NCBI RefSeq assembly: GCF_014839835.1
Contig: NC_071626.1
Span: 1,674,001-1,738,000 of the forward strand
DNA length: 64,000 nt
From: Dryobates pubescens
Lineage: Eukaryota; Chordata; Aves; Piciformes; Picidae
Direction of reading: 5' to 3'
The notes below the pieces were generated by a model. That model was not told where the DNA came from and made no database searches. It worked only from the letters and a program-made list of their open reading frames with translations. Position numbers and translations under genes: made by a program. Below are positions 1 to 11,711 of this stretch, piece by piece (positions within the stretch are counted from its first letter, which is position 1; each line of letters opens with the position of its first letter).

Positions 1-213
1 CAAAGTTCTCTAAGGGACAGGAACACGACCAAGCATTGGCACAGGCTGCCCAGGGAGGTGGTGGAGTCCCCATCCCTGGAGGTGTGTAAAGGTTGCCTAG
101 ATGTGGTGCTTAACAATGTGATTTAGCCGTGAACTTGGTAGAGTAGGGTTAATGGTTGGACCTGAGCCTCTCAAGGGTCTTTTCCAACCTGAATGATTCT
201 ATGATTCCATGAT
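1..213 (+). mobile_element. CR1 LINE, 3' end
   Basis: The piece carries the CR1 hallmark GGCACAGGCTGCCCAGGG followed by the short 3' UTR and an ATTCTATG-type tail near 200-213. It is cut by the window edge on the left, so its true 5' extent is unknown. Confidence 0.9.
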
Positions 214-387
214 CTAAATTACAGTGTTGCTCACCAGTGGTGCTGCAGCTGAGTTTGTGTCAGCAGTTCTGTGCAAAACCAGCAGTTCCACTTCCAAATT
301 ATTACTCTGTGATCTGATTCCAAGCTTCAACATTTCTGGAACCTTTGCTTCTCTTTTGAAAGTAATAATAATGAAACAGTCCATATA

Positions 388-655
388 CAGGATCACAGAA
401 TTGCTTTGGCTGGAGTGGCCTCCAAGATCATTGAGTCCAACCTTCAGCCCACCACCACCATGGCCACTAATCCATGGCCCCAAGTGCCATGGCCACACCT
501 TTCTTGAACACATTCCAGGCATGGGGACTCCACCACCTCTCAGGGCAGCCTGTTCCAACCCCTGACCACTCTTGCAGCAAAGAAATTGTTCCTCATCTCC
601 AACCCAACCCTCCCCTGGCACAATTTCAGGCCATTTCCTCTCCTTCAGTCACGTA
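388..655 (-). mobile_element. CR1 LINE, 3' end, type A
   Basis: Antisense copy starting with the complement of the tail (ATCACAGAATTG) and running into the collagen-like 'CACCACCATGGCCA' 3' UTR motif typical of type A. It is 5'-truncated in the region encoding the end of ORF2. Confidence 0.9.
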
Positions 656-814
656 ATAATGGCTGAGAGAAGGTTCAGTGTAAAGCTCAGGTGAGACATG
701 CTGACACTCGAGAAAAGGGTGAGAACAGTGAAAGTGTAACTTGATCAAACTGTGGATGAGCTGATGGCAGCACTGCTTTGGAGATGAATTCTTATTTTCT
801 TATAATGCTCCAGA

Positions 815-1232
815 GTTATGAGTGGCTGAGGGAACTGGGGTCACTCAATCTGGGGAAGGGGAGGCTGAGGGGAAACTTCATTGCTCTCTGCAACTCCCTG
901 AGAGGAGGCTGCAGTGAGGTGAGGGTTGTTCTCTTCTCCCTAGTCTCAGGTGAGAGAAGGAGAGGAGAGAAGGAGAAGGAAATGGCCTGAAATTGTGCCA
1001 GGGGAGGGTTAGGTTGGAGATTAGGAAATATTTCTATCTGGGAAGGAGTGGTCAGGGATTGGCACAGGCTGCCCAGGGAGGTGGTGGAGTCCCCATCCCT
1101 GGAGGTGTTCAAGAAACCTGTGGCCATGACACTTGGGGCCATGGTTTGATGGCCATGGTGGTGTTGGCTTTATGGTTGGACTCAATGTTCTTGGAGGTCC
1201 TTTCCAACCAGAACAACTCTGTAATTCTATGA
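815..1232 (+). mobile_element. CR1 LINE, 3' end, type A
   Basis: Sense copy of the same type as the one at 388-655. It contains the end of the ORF2 coding region (frame related to [13 protein letters not shown]), the GGTGGTGGAGTCCCC motif and a 3' tail at 1221-1232. With the copy at 388 it forms an inverted pair about 160 bp apart. Confidence 0.92.
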
Positions 1233-1747
1233 GCTATATAAAGGTGATCTGCACCTCACAGAGAAGTGGAGCTAAACCTAATGGTATAAGTTATGACATA
1301 AATAGCTTTTCTAATGGGAAACTGTAGCTGGTGAGGTGCTGCTAGCAGTGACATACAGCCCAAAACAAAGGGTTTGTAGAGGTTGTCAACACCACACAGT
1401 TGCCAACAGAAGAGATACTGCATGCAGCACAACACCAGGTGAATCCACTCTGGGCCTCCTTATGATGAATAGAGAGATGTTCATCACTGGATTGGAATCT
1501 GGTGGTAGCCAGAGCAGACCATTTCAGTTGGTCAAAAAGCATATTTGCAGTCATTATTTCACAGGAGCTCAATGTCCTCAAACAGGAAAAGGATGAGGAA
1601 TTCTGTCTGGGAGGAAAAACCTTAGAAGAAAAATAAGAGTAACTACACTTAAAAAGAACTCAAGAGATTGTCCTCAAATAACTTTTTTTTCCCCCTGGTT
1701 TTACAACCCCCCCCAACAAAAAATTAGCCATAAGCTTGCCTGCTTCA

Positions 1748-1836
1748 GTAGGAGAGGACTGGTCCAGAGGAGGGCTATGAGGATGATGAGAGGGCTGCAG
1801 CACCTTCCCTATGGGAAGAGGCTGAGGAAATTGGGT
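1748..1836 (+). mobile_element. CR1 LINE, internal fragment
   Basis: Short piece matching the part of CR1 ORF2 that encodes the QRRA..RLRKLG region (AGAGGAGGGCTATGAGGATG). It has no 3' UTR or tail, so it is a remnant of an older copy or was cut by a deletion. Confidence 0.65.
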
Positions 1837-2364
1837 GCTACAACAAGATGCAACCACCTGCCCGCAGGCAGTGAAGTACTGAGTGTCCATCACAACCTGG
1901 CAGATCCTGGCCAAAGACCACAGGGTTTTGCAGCAAACTGGAAAATTCTCTAACCTTTCATGGCTTAGGTGATGGTTGTGTGTTGTCTGGGGCATGGGGG
2001 GGCCAAGGTGTTTTGCTGAACTCAGTACAGCAGCAACAGGATGGGATGGAATGGTTTGTGTCACAGAGCAGCTCGAGACAGGGGCGGCAGCATCCCTTTT
2101 AACCTTGAGCAGCAGTGATCTGAAGGCAGCCAGACACTGCTAATGTTTAGATTATGGGAAGAGGTTTAGCACCTAATGGTTTTTAAAGCAGGTCTGTGTT
2201 GATCCATGTACAAACAACAGGCAATGAGTTACTCAAGCTTGCCAAGTCCACCTCTTTGTTTTTTCCCCATGAATAATCTCTACTGTTTCAAGTACAGAAC
2301 TGTTCCTAGCCACAACTTCCCCACAAATCCAACAACTCTTTGAGGTCCTCTCACATTCCTTACA

Positions 2365-2730
2365 TTAGAATCACAGGGTGGCAGGGGTTGAAGGCACCTC
2401 TGGAGATCATCCAGCCCAACTCCCCTGCCAGAGCAGGATCCCCTAGGGCACATCACACAGGAATGCATCCAGATGGCTCTTGAAAGTCTCCAGAGAAGGC
2501 ATCCTTGTAGCCTCCACTGGACACTCTCCAGTAGTTCCCTGTCCCTCTTGAACTTGGGGACCCCAAAATAGTCCAGGTACACAATAGTCCAGGTATGGTT
2601 TCACTAGGGCAGAGTAGAGGGACAGGAGAAAATCCTTTGACATGCTGACCACACTCTTCAATGCACCCCAGGATGCATTTGGCCTTCTTGGCCACAAGGG
2701 CACATTGCTGTCCCATGGAGAACTTCTTGC
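2365..2730 (-). mobile_element. CR1 LINE, 3' end with internal deletion, type D
   Basis: Antisense copy. Read on the minus strand it encodes CR1 ORF2 pieces such as QQCALVAKKA and SLETFKSHLDAFLCD. A stretch of the ORF2 end is missing between these pieces (near 2500), so the copy is internally deleted as well as 5'-truncated. Confidence 0.9.
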
Positions 2731-2984
2731 CCACCAATAATGATTGAGAATGATTGGAATTGGTTCGTATTCCAGGACCACAGAGTGTTCTTTTATATGT
2801 AGGGCAGATGTTTCAAATGCTGTAGCACAGAATCTGGTGTATGAGAATCTGTCCTACAAACAGCAGCTTGCCTCTGTCTGGGCAGTCCTTACAAAAGAGA
2901 TTTGGGCAAGCTTGGAATCAGCTCAAAGGTATTTTGCCATTGACAGTTTAAATCGAGTGTCAGAGGCATGGGCAGAAGCACCTG

Positions 2985-3643
2985 GAGCAGGTTTGTGGAT
3001 GACACCAAGGAGGGTGGTGCAGCTGACAAGCTGGAGGGAAGGGATCCAGGCTGAGAGAGTTGGAGCTGTTCATGCTGGAGAAGAGAAGGCTTTGGGGAGA
3101 CCTCAGAGGAGCCTTCCAGCACCTGAAGGGGGCTACAGCACAGTTGGGAAGGAACCTTCCACAAGAGCTTGTGGTGATAGGACAAGAGGGAATGGATTGA
3201 AGCTTGAGGAGGGCAGATTGAAACTGAAGGTTAGGAAGAAATTCTTTCTAGTGTAGGTGGTGAGACACTGGAACAGGTTGCCCAGGGAGGCTGTGGAGGC
3301 TACAAGGATGGAAAATCTGTGTGATGAGGAAAGGCTGAGAGCCCTGGAGCTGTTTTGCCTGGAGAAGAGAAGTTTACTGAGTTTACTGAGGATGGGAGGC
3401 AGTGCCTTGAAGTTTGAGGAGGGCAGACTTGGAGATTAGGAAGAAATTCTTTCCAGTGAGACACTGGAACAGGTTGCCCAAGGAGGTCGTGGATGCCCCC
3501 TCCCTGGAGGTGTTCAAGGCCAGGCTGGATGAAGCCTTGAGCAACCTGGGCTGGTGGGAGGTGTCCCTGCCCATGGGTTGGAACCAGCTGGTCTTTGAGG
3601 TCCCTTCCAACCCAAACCATTCTACTATTCTTCGTGCAGTTTG
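2985..3643 (+). mobile_element. Two CR1 LINE 3' ends in tandem
   Basis: A first copy (2985 to about 3300, no tail) runs directly into a second, type C copy (about 3310-3643) that repeats the SLEKRSL and RKKFFPVRHWNRLP coding stretch and has the full 3' UTR with CTGCCCATGG. The join suggests that one element landed inside or beside the other. Confidence 0.88.
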
Positions 3644-4039
3644 GCACGATCCCAGCCTGAGGAGCAGCGAAGAAGAGACCAACAATGCTGGAATGTGGAC
3701 ACTGTCAAGCCTGAAAGAAAGCAGGGAGCAATTCTTCAGCATGACAAACCCAAGGATTTATGCTCAGCTGAAGTATCTGCTGCGGTCTCCTAATAGGTTG
3801 TAGCCACTTTTACCATTTTTGTAAATTTCCAAAGCTGTCCTTTCCTTTTAAGGAATAAAAGGCTTGGGAGCACCACAAGGTTTGTTATGCTTGCAGTATG
3901 TGCCCTAACACTTTCCATTTAACAAGCAGAAGTGCAGCCTAGAGGCTGAGCAAACAACATTTCAGTGTGGAGGAATGGAAGTTTTTCAGCTGAAAAACAA
4001 ATAATAATAGTAGTAGTAATATTAATAGTAATAATAATA

Positions 4040-4446
4040 TGAGGACAGACTGAGGGAGTTGGGGCTGTTCAGTCTGGAGAAGAGAAGGCTCCCAGGAGAC
4101 ATAACTGTGGCCTTCCAGTGTCTGCAGGGGGCTACAAGAAAGCTGGGGAGCGACTTTTGAGGGTGTCAGGGAGTGGTAGGGCTAGGGGGGGATGGAGCAA
4201 AACTAGAAATGGGGAGATTGAGACTGGATGTTAGGAAGAAGCTGATCCCCATGAGGGTGGTGAGAGCCTGGCACAGGTTGCCCAGGGAGGTGGTGGAGTC
4301 ACTGTCCCTGGAGGCGTTCAACAAAGGCTTGGATGTGGCACTTGGAGCTGTGGTTTAGTTGCCAGAAGATGTTAGGTATTGGGTAATAGGTTGGACCTGA
4401 TGATCTCAGAGGCCTTTTCCAACCTGGCTGATTCTATACTTCTATG
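4040..4446 (+). mobile_element. CR1 LINE, 3' end, type B
   Basis: Sense copy with the end of ORF2, GCCCAGGGAGGTGGTGGAGT, the type B 3' UTR (GGTAATAGGTTGGACCTGAT) and a short tail. It abuts the left end of the ~120-bp satellite. Confidence 0.93.
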
Positions 4447-4654
4447 TTTTATTATAATATAAATGATCTTTAATTATTAGTGCAGGCTCGAACTGGCATC
4501 AGGTTTGCCAGTTAAACCAAGACAGGTTTGATTACAATACAAATACAGAATCTTTTTTTATATATTATTTTATGATGTTATCAATATATCACCTTTAACT
4601 ACTTGTCAGTGCAGATTTGTGTCAGCCTCAAGTCTGTCAATGTCTATTTTACCA

Positions 4655-4712
4655 GAACCATAGAGTCAGGGCATGGTCCAGCCTGGAAGGGACCTTCAAA
4701 GGTCATTGAGTC
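4655..4712 (-). mobile_element. CR1 LINE, 3'-terminal scrap
   Basis: About 58 bp of the CR1 3' end in antisense (CCTGGAAGGGACCTTC, GTCATTGAGTCC). It lies inside the satellite array and runs directly into the TA-rich tract. Confidence 0.8.
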
Positions 4713-5040
4713 CCTTATATTTTTTTATATATATAAGTATATTTATGTGTGTGTATATATATATATTTTATATGTATATTTATATTTATATATATTTTAT
4801 ATGTATTATATATATTTATATTTATATTTGTATTTGTATATATATTTATATACTTTATATATATAATATATAAATACATATATGCATTTTATATACATAA
4901 ATACATATATATGTATTTTATAGATGTATTTATATATGTATTTTTATATATACTCATTTATTTATGTGTGTACATATTTATATTTATATATTTTATATAT
5001 TATATCTTTTTATACATATAAAATCTTTTTACATATAAAA
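4713..5040. repeat. TA-rich simple repeat expansion
   Basis: About 330 bp made almost only of TATATTTATA-like words with ATGTATTTATA variants. It probably expanded from the AT-rich part of the surrounding satellite or from the CR1 tail junction. The long open frames through it (Y/I-rich) are artefacts of composition. Confidence 0.9.
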
Positions 5041-5362
5041 TATCTCATATCTATAAAATATCAATATGTAATCTTTCATTATTGGTACAGATTTGGATCA
5101 ATCTCATATTTTAGCTGTTCTATCAAGATATATTTTGCTATAACATAAAGTCCTTTTTCTGTATTATATTGTGATATATCAATATATCACTTTAATTATT
5201 AGTGTAGATTTGGGTCAGTCTCAGATTTTATCAAGTATATCAAGATCTATTTTATTATCATCTAAATACATCCTCTTTTTCTATATTATATTATGATACA
5301 TCAATATATCATCTTTAATTATTAGTGCAGACTCGACTCTGTCTCAGGTTTTATCAATTATC

Positions 5363-5734
5363 ACAGTAACTAACTAAGGTTGGAAGAGACCCCAAGGATC
5401 ATCAAGTCCAACCTGTTCCAACAGACCTCACAACTAGACCATGGCACCAAGCACCACGTCCAATCTCCCCTTGAACACCTCCAGGGACGGCGACTCCACC
5501 ACCTCCCTGGGCAGCCCATTCCAATGACGAATGACTCGCTCAGTGAAGAACTTTCTCCTCACCTCGAGTCTAAACCTCCCCTGGCACAGCTTGAGACTGT
5601 GTCCCCTTGTTCTGGTGCTGGTTGCCTGGGAGAAGAGACCAACCCCCTCCTGTCTACAACCACCTTTCAGATAGTTGTAGAGGGCAATGAGGCCACCTCT
5701 GATCCTTCTCTTCTCCAGCCTAAACAATCCCAGC
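5363..5734 (-). mobile_element. CR1 LINE, type B, with 9-bp target-site duplication
   Basis: Antisense CR1 flanked by TCAATTATC on both sides (5354-5362 and 5735-5743). Removing the element and one copy restores the 120-bp satellite period, which supports the boundaries. The minus strand still shows [15 protein letters not shown] and [16 protein letters not shown] of ORF2. Confidence 0.93.
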
Positions 5735-6061
5735 TCAATTATCTCAATATCTATTTTATTATCATATAAATATTTCATCTCATATATTACATTATGCTAT
5801 CTAAATATATAAACTTTAATTATTAGTGCAGATTGGAGTCAGTCTCAGGTTTTATCAAGTATATCAAGATATATTTTATTATCATGTAAATATTTCATCT
5901 TTTATCTTCTATTATGATATATCAATATATAACCTTTAATTACTAGTGCAGATTTGGCTCAACCTCATATCTTCTCAATTCTACCAATAGCTGTATTATT
6001 ACAATATAAATATATTATCTTCTTTATATCATGTCATAATGAATCAACACATAATCTTGTC

Positions 6062-6229
6062 ATAATAGGGACCTCTGGAGATCATCAAGTCCAACCCCTC
6101 TGCCAGAGCAGGACCATAGAATCCAGCACAGGTCACACAGCAACACATCCAGAGGGGTCTTGAAAGCCTCCAGGGAAGGAGACTCCACAACCTCTCTGGG
6201 CAGCCTGCTCCAGCTCTCCAGGGTGTTAG
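6062..6229 (-). mobile_element. CR1 LINE, 3' end, type D
   Basis: Antisense piece with GGGACCTCTGGAGATCATCA, CTCTGCCAGAGCAGG and the complement of the ORF2 end. The 3' tail itself is missing. It closes the right side of the satellite array. Confidence 0.87.
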
Positions 6230-6994
6230 GAATAGAAATGGAGGAGTGGACAAAGCTGTTCCTCTGCTGCCTCTGGACAACTGGAGACCAGATGGAGCTT
6301 CTCAGGCACAGTGTGATACTTATCTGGAAATTACTTCATCAGTTTCAGCAGACCAAGACAAACCTAAATGGTAACCTTGACTTCAAATGGGCAAACAAGC
6401 AGAAGCATTCAGCAAGACAGAGTAAAGCTTAGTTTTTTGTACAGAAAGAGATGCTCCTTAAGGAGGGGCTGAGGTTTCCTCTGGGGAGGAAAGCACAGCA
6501 AGCTGAGCAATGAAGAGTAATAGTTGCTAATAGTTGCAAAGAGAATTGTCAGCTTCCCAGGAAAAGCACTGGTTGTATTTTGTCTGGTGAAAGATTTGTT
6601 TGGCAGGAGAAGCTCACTGTTACAACACACTGGTAGATATTTTGGTCTCTCAGTGTTAGATAGATGGAGTTTTACATGTGAAGCACAAACAGGATTGGGC
6701 ACTGCCTGCAAGCACAGCAGAGCAAGGGCTGGAGATATTTCTGGCGGAGTTATTCATGCACCAGATGTTTGTGAGAGTGATTTCTGTAGATCTTGTACAT
6801 CCCCCTTCTCATTCTATCAGCAGAAACACAAAGCCTGCACATCTTTATAACTTGTTCCAAGAGCTGGTTAAGCAAACCTGATGATGTTTGGCAATTAACA
6901 TATGGTAAAAGCCTGGGTCCCCTACAGTTCAGCTGAGACTTTTCCATTTCCCTAGTTCTGGCTGGCTGAGTGGTTTAAATTAGCTATAGAAGTT

Positions 6995-7660
6995 GAACAG
7001 ACAAGATGAAGGCTAGAGGAGTGGGCTAAGGAGAATCTCATGGAGCTCAAGAAGGGAAAGTGCAAGGTCCTATAGGGTCCTGGGTTGGGGCAGCCTAAGA
7101 TACCAATCCAGGGTGGGGGATGATAAGATTGAGAGCATCCCTGCAGAAAGGCACATGGGGGTACTGGTGGATGAGAAGCAGCCCAGAAGGCTAAGTACAT
7201 CCTGGGCTGCATCAAAAGCAGTGTGGCTAGTAGGTTGAGAAGGGTGATTCTGCCCCTCTGCTCTGCTGAGACCTCACCTGCAGTACCGTGCCCAGCTCTG
7301 GGGCTCTCAGCATGAGAAGGACGTGGACTTGATGGAGTGAGTCCAGAGATGTGCTATGTGCAAGGGCTTGTAGTGATAGGGTGAGAGGCAATGGCTTTCA
7401 ACTAGAGCAGGGTAGATTTAGATTAGACATTAGGAGGAAGTTTGTTACTGTGAGGGTGGTGGAGCACTGGAATGAGTTGCCCAGGGAGGCGGTGGTGGTC
7501 CTGTCCCTGGAGACACTCAAGGTTAGGCTTGGTTGGACTCTGAGCAACCTGGTCTAGTTGGGAATGTCCCAGTTTATTGCAAGGGGGTTGGACTAGATGA
7601 CCTGTAGTGGTCCCTTCCAACCCACTGCACTCCATGCTTCGTGCTGTGATTCTAAGATTA
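6995..7660 (+). mobile_element. CR1 LINE, longer 3' part with ORF2 end, type F
   Basis: About 665 bp. The 5' part corresponds to the C-terminal portion of ORF2 (LMELKKGKCKVL-like and GCIKSSVA-like words in broken frames), followed by RKFVTVRVVEHWNELPREA and the 3' UTR ending near GATTCTAAGATT. It is one of the four longest CR1 copies here and is strongly decayed. Confidence 0.9.
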
Positions 7661-9120
7661 TCTTCTTTCCTAATGTCCAAATGGTTCTCCCACAGCAGGG
7701 GGACAGAGCTGATGTGAGAACATCAGAGTACCACCAGTGGCTCTCCCTGGCCAGCAGTCCCACTTGGCACTCTGTCTTGTGCAAATTTGTTTGTTAATGA
7801 TGTTATTGCAGGAGTTCAGAGATCTGTAATCATCTGGCATTGTTCCTGTTCTCTCTGAAGGGCACTGGATGATGCCAGCCCTTTCCCCATCCCTATGGAC
7901 TTCACTGGGCATGGAGGCCCGGATTCTGCAGCAGCAGATGACGGGGGAAGCCCACATCCAGGCTCCCCTTCTTAGGAAGCTTCTAGGGTTTATTCAGTTC
8001 AGCCATGACTTCATAAAGTTAGAGACTTGATAACAGACACCACCACCACCACCCCAGTCTGCAGCCACAATCACAGCAAAACACAATTGAACACAGAAGA
8101 CTTTAAAATGGCTTCCTACAGCCACATTTTGCCTTGGTCTCCATCCAACTGTACAAGAAGGAGATGATGTCCCATCGAAATTGAAGACATCCACCATTTG
8201 GAGATAAGGGGAGGTTCTTATGGAAACATTAAGACCCACTTTAAACTGTTGCTGTCTTCCTGCATCATTTTTTCTGGCATTGCCTGGTGAAAATAACATC
8301 TCATCCAGGCCTTAAGATGCATTCTTGAACTGCATCCATGGAATAAGAAACAGACAACGTAAAGCTGAGTAGTTCCAGATTCTGAGAAGCAAGAGAAAGC
8401 TGTAAGTGCAAAAAATGAACAAAAGTATGAACTGAGTTTACAGTAACTGCTGAAAAAAAACCCCAGACCACCAGTTCCTGGGCTGGGTTTTTATTAAGCA
8501 AACACTCAATCACCAAAGAAAACCTCCAGACCAAATAAATTCCGAGGCTTGCAGAAGGAACTTTGAGCTGGGTATTTAGTGCTGTGTAAAAGGGATTCAA
8601 AGACAATCCCACGTCCTTGGATCTGCTGCCGAAGATAAAACTTTCCTGGAGGATGTTTGACTGTGGCCATAAGACAGTTAAAGGAAAAAAGGCAGAGAAA
8701 TGAATGAGTCACTTGGCTGAAGCAGCAGAGCAGCCTTGGGTTCGGAGTGCTGTTTGTTAGCTCGTGTCTAGCAGGATAAAATATGTTGGGAAACAAAAGT
8801 CTGTTTGCAATTTGGTTTACAACCTACAAGGTTTTTCTCTCTAAAACACACAAACACATACAAAAATCATCCCTTGGTCTAAAGCTCTGATGGCTGCTGG
8901 TGTAAACTTTCTCAAGTCTGGGAAGCACTGATCATTCTCTCCATCCCACAGGAATAACAGATGGGTTGTCCTTACACAAAATATGGGATCCACCTGCACT
9001 TCATTAGAGCTGCATTTTTTTGTCCATGCCACACCACAAGATCCCCATGATGACATAGCAGCTTCACACAACAGCCTGACTAGGGCTTTTCTTTCCTTTT
9101 TTTTTTTTTCCCCCTGCTGT

Positions 9121-9239
9121 AACACAGAGGATCTGGCAGATTTTTACCTCCTGACACTGTTTACAGCATATATTGGTGGATACAGTCCCCTGTTGCCTCT
9201 GCTCTGGGAATTAAGGGAAAGCAGCTTCGAGGCAGGAAG
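9121..9239 (+). other. LUM: LUM exon 1, non-coding 5' UTR (start approximate)
   Basis: The stretch contains ATCTGGCAG, ACAGCATATATTGGTGGAT and GAATTAAGGGAAAGCAG in the same order and spacing as I recall for the 5' UTR of mammalian lumican mRNA. It ends at a consensus donor, AAG|GTAAGT, with GT at 9240-9241. No start codon is expected, because in this gene exon 1 is untranslated and translation begins in exon 2. No clear TATA box is seen 25-30 bp upstream, where a T/C-rich run (9090-9117) lies instead. The match is from memory and needs an alignment; the left edge is a guess. Confidence 0.72.
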
Positions 9240-9782
9240 GTAAGTGAAGTGCTGCTGCATGTTTTAACTCTAATGTTCAGCTCTGTAGCTGTAGCTGCAA
9301 TGGGAACGTGAAAACCTTCTCAGGAGCAGTTTGCCAGTTGGTAAATTGAACAGAAATCAGCAGTTGCTGAGTGGGTTTGCTGGGGTTTTTTTTCCATTTT
9401 CTTTTTTTTTTTTTTTTCTCCTGTCTTTTTCTTCCCTCCCTCCCCCCCCAGTTTCCTTCTAACAGCTTCCCATATTTTGTGGCACTTTTGCTCTTTTTTT
9501 TTTCACAGCCTGCTTCGTTCCACTTCAGAAAGAGAGCTGATGTAGAGTACAAAGGCATTTGTGTGGCTGCTCACTGCTTGCTTGCTCATTCAGCATCTCT
9601 CAGCAAGACCTCCACTGTCTCTAATTGCTAAATCCCTTTAAAAAAAATACATGAAAACTCAATTCTGATATTTAAGTCACAAAGTAAAAGAAAAATGAGA
9701 GGAAAATTTCTAGGCACCATGAATTTTTCAGTCCAGTTTAAAGCACGTGTATGTATAATATGTATAAATGGAGGCAGATGGC

Positions 9783-10660
9783 AGATTGAATATATAAAGA
9801 CTATGCAAGAATCTATAGATCATCTATTGACTACATGTATCAAATACATCTAAACATATCCAGCATAGATTGAATATATATGCATCAAAGATATGAAAAC
9901 ATATACTGCATAGATCAAATATAGATTTATATAGCACATCTTGACTACATGTCTCAAACAGATATAAATATATCTATCCTAGCTTGATTATGTATCTCAA
10001 ATAGATAAATACATAGCACATATTGACTATAAATCTCAAATAGCTATAAATATATCTATCCTAGGTTGAATATATATCTCAAATATATAAATACATGTAC
10101 TGAATATATCAAATATGCATAAATACATCTATCATATATTGAATGTATATCTCAAATACATATAAATATGCCTTATATATTGAATATATCAAATATATAC
10201 ATCTATCACATATTGAGCCCATATCTCAAATGCCTATAAATATGCCTTATATATTGAATATATCAAATATACATCTATCATATATTGAATCTATATCTCT
10301 AATATATATAAATATGTCTTGTATATTGAATACATCAAATATATATTGAACCTATATCTCAAATGCCTATGAATATGCCTTATATGTTGAATATATCAAA
10401 TATATATCTATCATATATTGAATCTATCTCTCTAATACATATAAATATGCCTTATATATTGAACATATCAAACATATATAAATACAGAGCACATATCGAA
10501 TCTGTGCCTCAAATACATACACATATATATCATATATTGAACATGGCAAATGCTTACAAATACAGAGCATCTATTGGATGCCTATGTCAAATATATATGA
10601 ATATATCTATCATATATTGAATATACACACATCAAACACCTATAAATACATAAATAACAT
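9783..10660. repeat. AT-rich minisatellite, alternating ~41- and ~31-bp units
   Basis: Units begin with ATTGAATATAT-like words and contain TCTCAAATA and ATAAATAT. From about 10140 on, a long form (about 41 bp, with TATCTCAAAT and GCCTTATAT) alternates with a short form (about 31 bp, with ATATCAAATATA), giving a dimer of roughly 71-75 bp. The left part is more decayed. Tyrosine/isoleucine-rich open frames across 10143-10620 are repeat artefacts. Confidence 0.87.
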
Positions 10661-11711
10661 ATGCTGAAACTTTGAAGCCTGCAATCTTTTGCAAGCTAAG
10701 ATGCTGTGCTGCAGGATTAAGGGATATGTAGTTTAAGGCTGACTGAATGATGAAGCTTCTCTGTATCTGGCTTCACACCAGCACTGAGGCTCAAGGCAGT
10801 GCAGGCTAACTCCAAAATAGTTTGAATAGTTTTTCTACCCCACTGTAGGAAGCATTTTTTCCACCACCATGGCTTTGCCATTTAGTAGGTTTTGGCAGGT
10901 TGCCTGAAGTGTTTTCACAGACTGTTTGACAACATCACTGATGAGGACAAACAGAGGCAATTAGTTAAGGCATGCTTACAAGATAAACATCAGAGAATGC
11001 TTTCTGATTTTTCTCTCTTGGATGAACATGGTTCACAAGCAGCCATCTAGTTATCTTTTACACTTCTGGCAGAGGAAATATTCAGGTACATGAATGAGAA
11101 ATCCAGGAATAAGTCAAGTTACCAGCACTACTCATGTACCTGACTCTGTTATTTTAGCCTCTTGCACTACAGAATTGCCACCTGCAAATGTGTTGATAAA
11201 GTCATTTAAAATGTTTGCTGTCTAGCTTTTTCATTACTCCCAGGGCTCTCCAGAGCAGTTACCCATCACACACTCTTTAAAGGAAGTGTCCTATGATATT
11301 GACAGCAATTTAGAAGGATACTGAGAACAACATTTAGCCTTACAAATAGAATTTGAAACTAGAAGAACAACAGAATTTGACTTTTAAATAGGATGTTTGT
11401 GTTGCTCTCTCTGTTGATGCAGATATGTAAAAATGACACTGTAAGGTTAAAAAGTATAACCTCAAGAAGCTCATCAGGCTCTGCCTTGTACTTGGAATGC
11501 AGAAGCAGTTGGTCCCCCCACTCTTGATGCTTAGCACCTAAACAGGATCAGATTCTGAGCTGAATTGTGTCACTGCAGTGCTTTTGATTTCAGAAGAGCT
11601 GGATTTATTCAGACCAGCAGGGGACTGAAGGTTGAGTTTAGACCTTCTCATGCAGTAATGAAGAGCAGACAAAGGAAATTACTCTGATAACTCATATTTC
11701 AAGGCTTGCTG

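Larger units (their letters stand above)
4446..6060. repeat. Decayed ~120-bp satellite array, split by CR1 and a (TA)-rich run
   Basis: A unit of about 120 bp recurs. Its landmark CTTTAATTATTAGTGCAG or a variant lies near 4468, 4593, 5073, 5190, 5313, 5814 and 5934, with a decayed copy near 6056. Spacings are 117-125 bp once the CR1 at 5363-5734 is removed. Between 4593 and 5073 the array is interrupted by a CR1 scrap and a TA-rich expansion. The units also share a CAGGTTTTATCAA stretch and a TATATTTTATTATCAT stretch. Confidence 0.8.
1..9120. other. Intergenic region upstream of LUM
   Basis: No host exon was recognised. The longer stretches between CR1 pieces (1237-1747, 1837-2364, 3644-3990, 6230-6994 and 7661-9120) look like ordinary AT-leaning single-copy DNA with no open frame of substance. 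A short (ATA/GTA)n run lies at 4001-4040. By synteny the 3' end of decorin should lie upstream of base 1; none of its coding sequence is visible here. Confidence 0.7.

Noticed and set aside
2744-3256. 170-residue plus-strand open frame as a gene
   Set aside because: Its second half is CR1 sequence (ORF2 end) and its first half is unrelated single-copy DNA; no domain is seen.
4603-5148. Y/I/F-rich frames that look like membrane proteins
   Set aside because: They are composition artefacts of the TA-rich expansion and satellite.
10143-10620. Tyrosine/isoleucine-rich open frames as small proteins
   Set aside because: They are translations of the AT-rich minisatellite in LUM intron 1.
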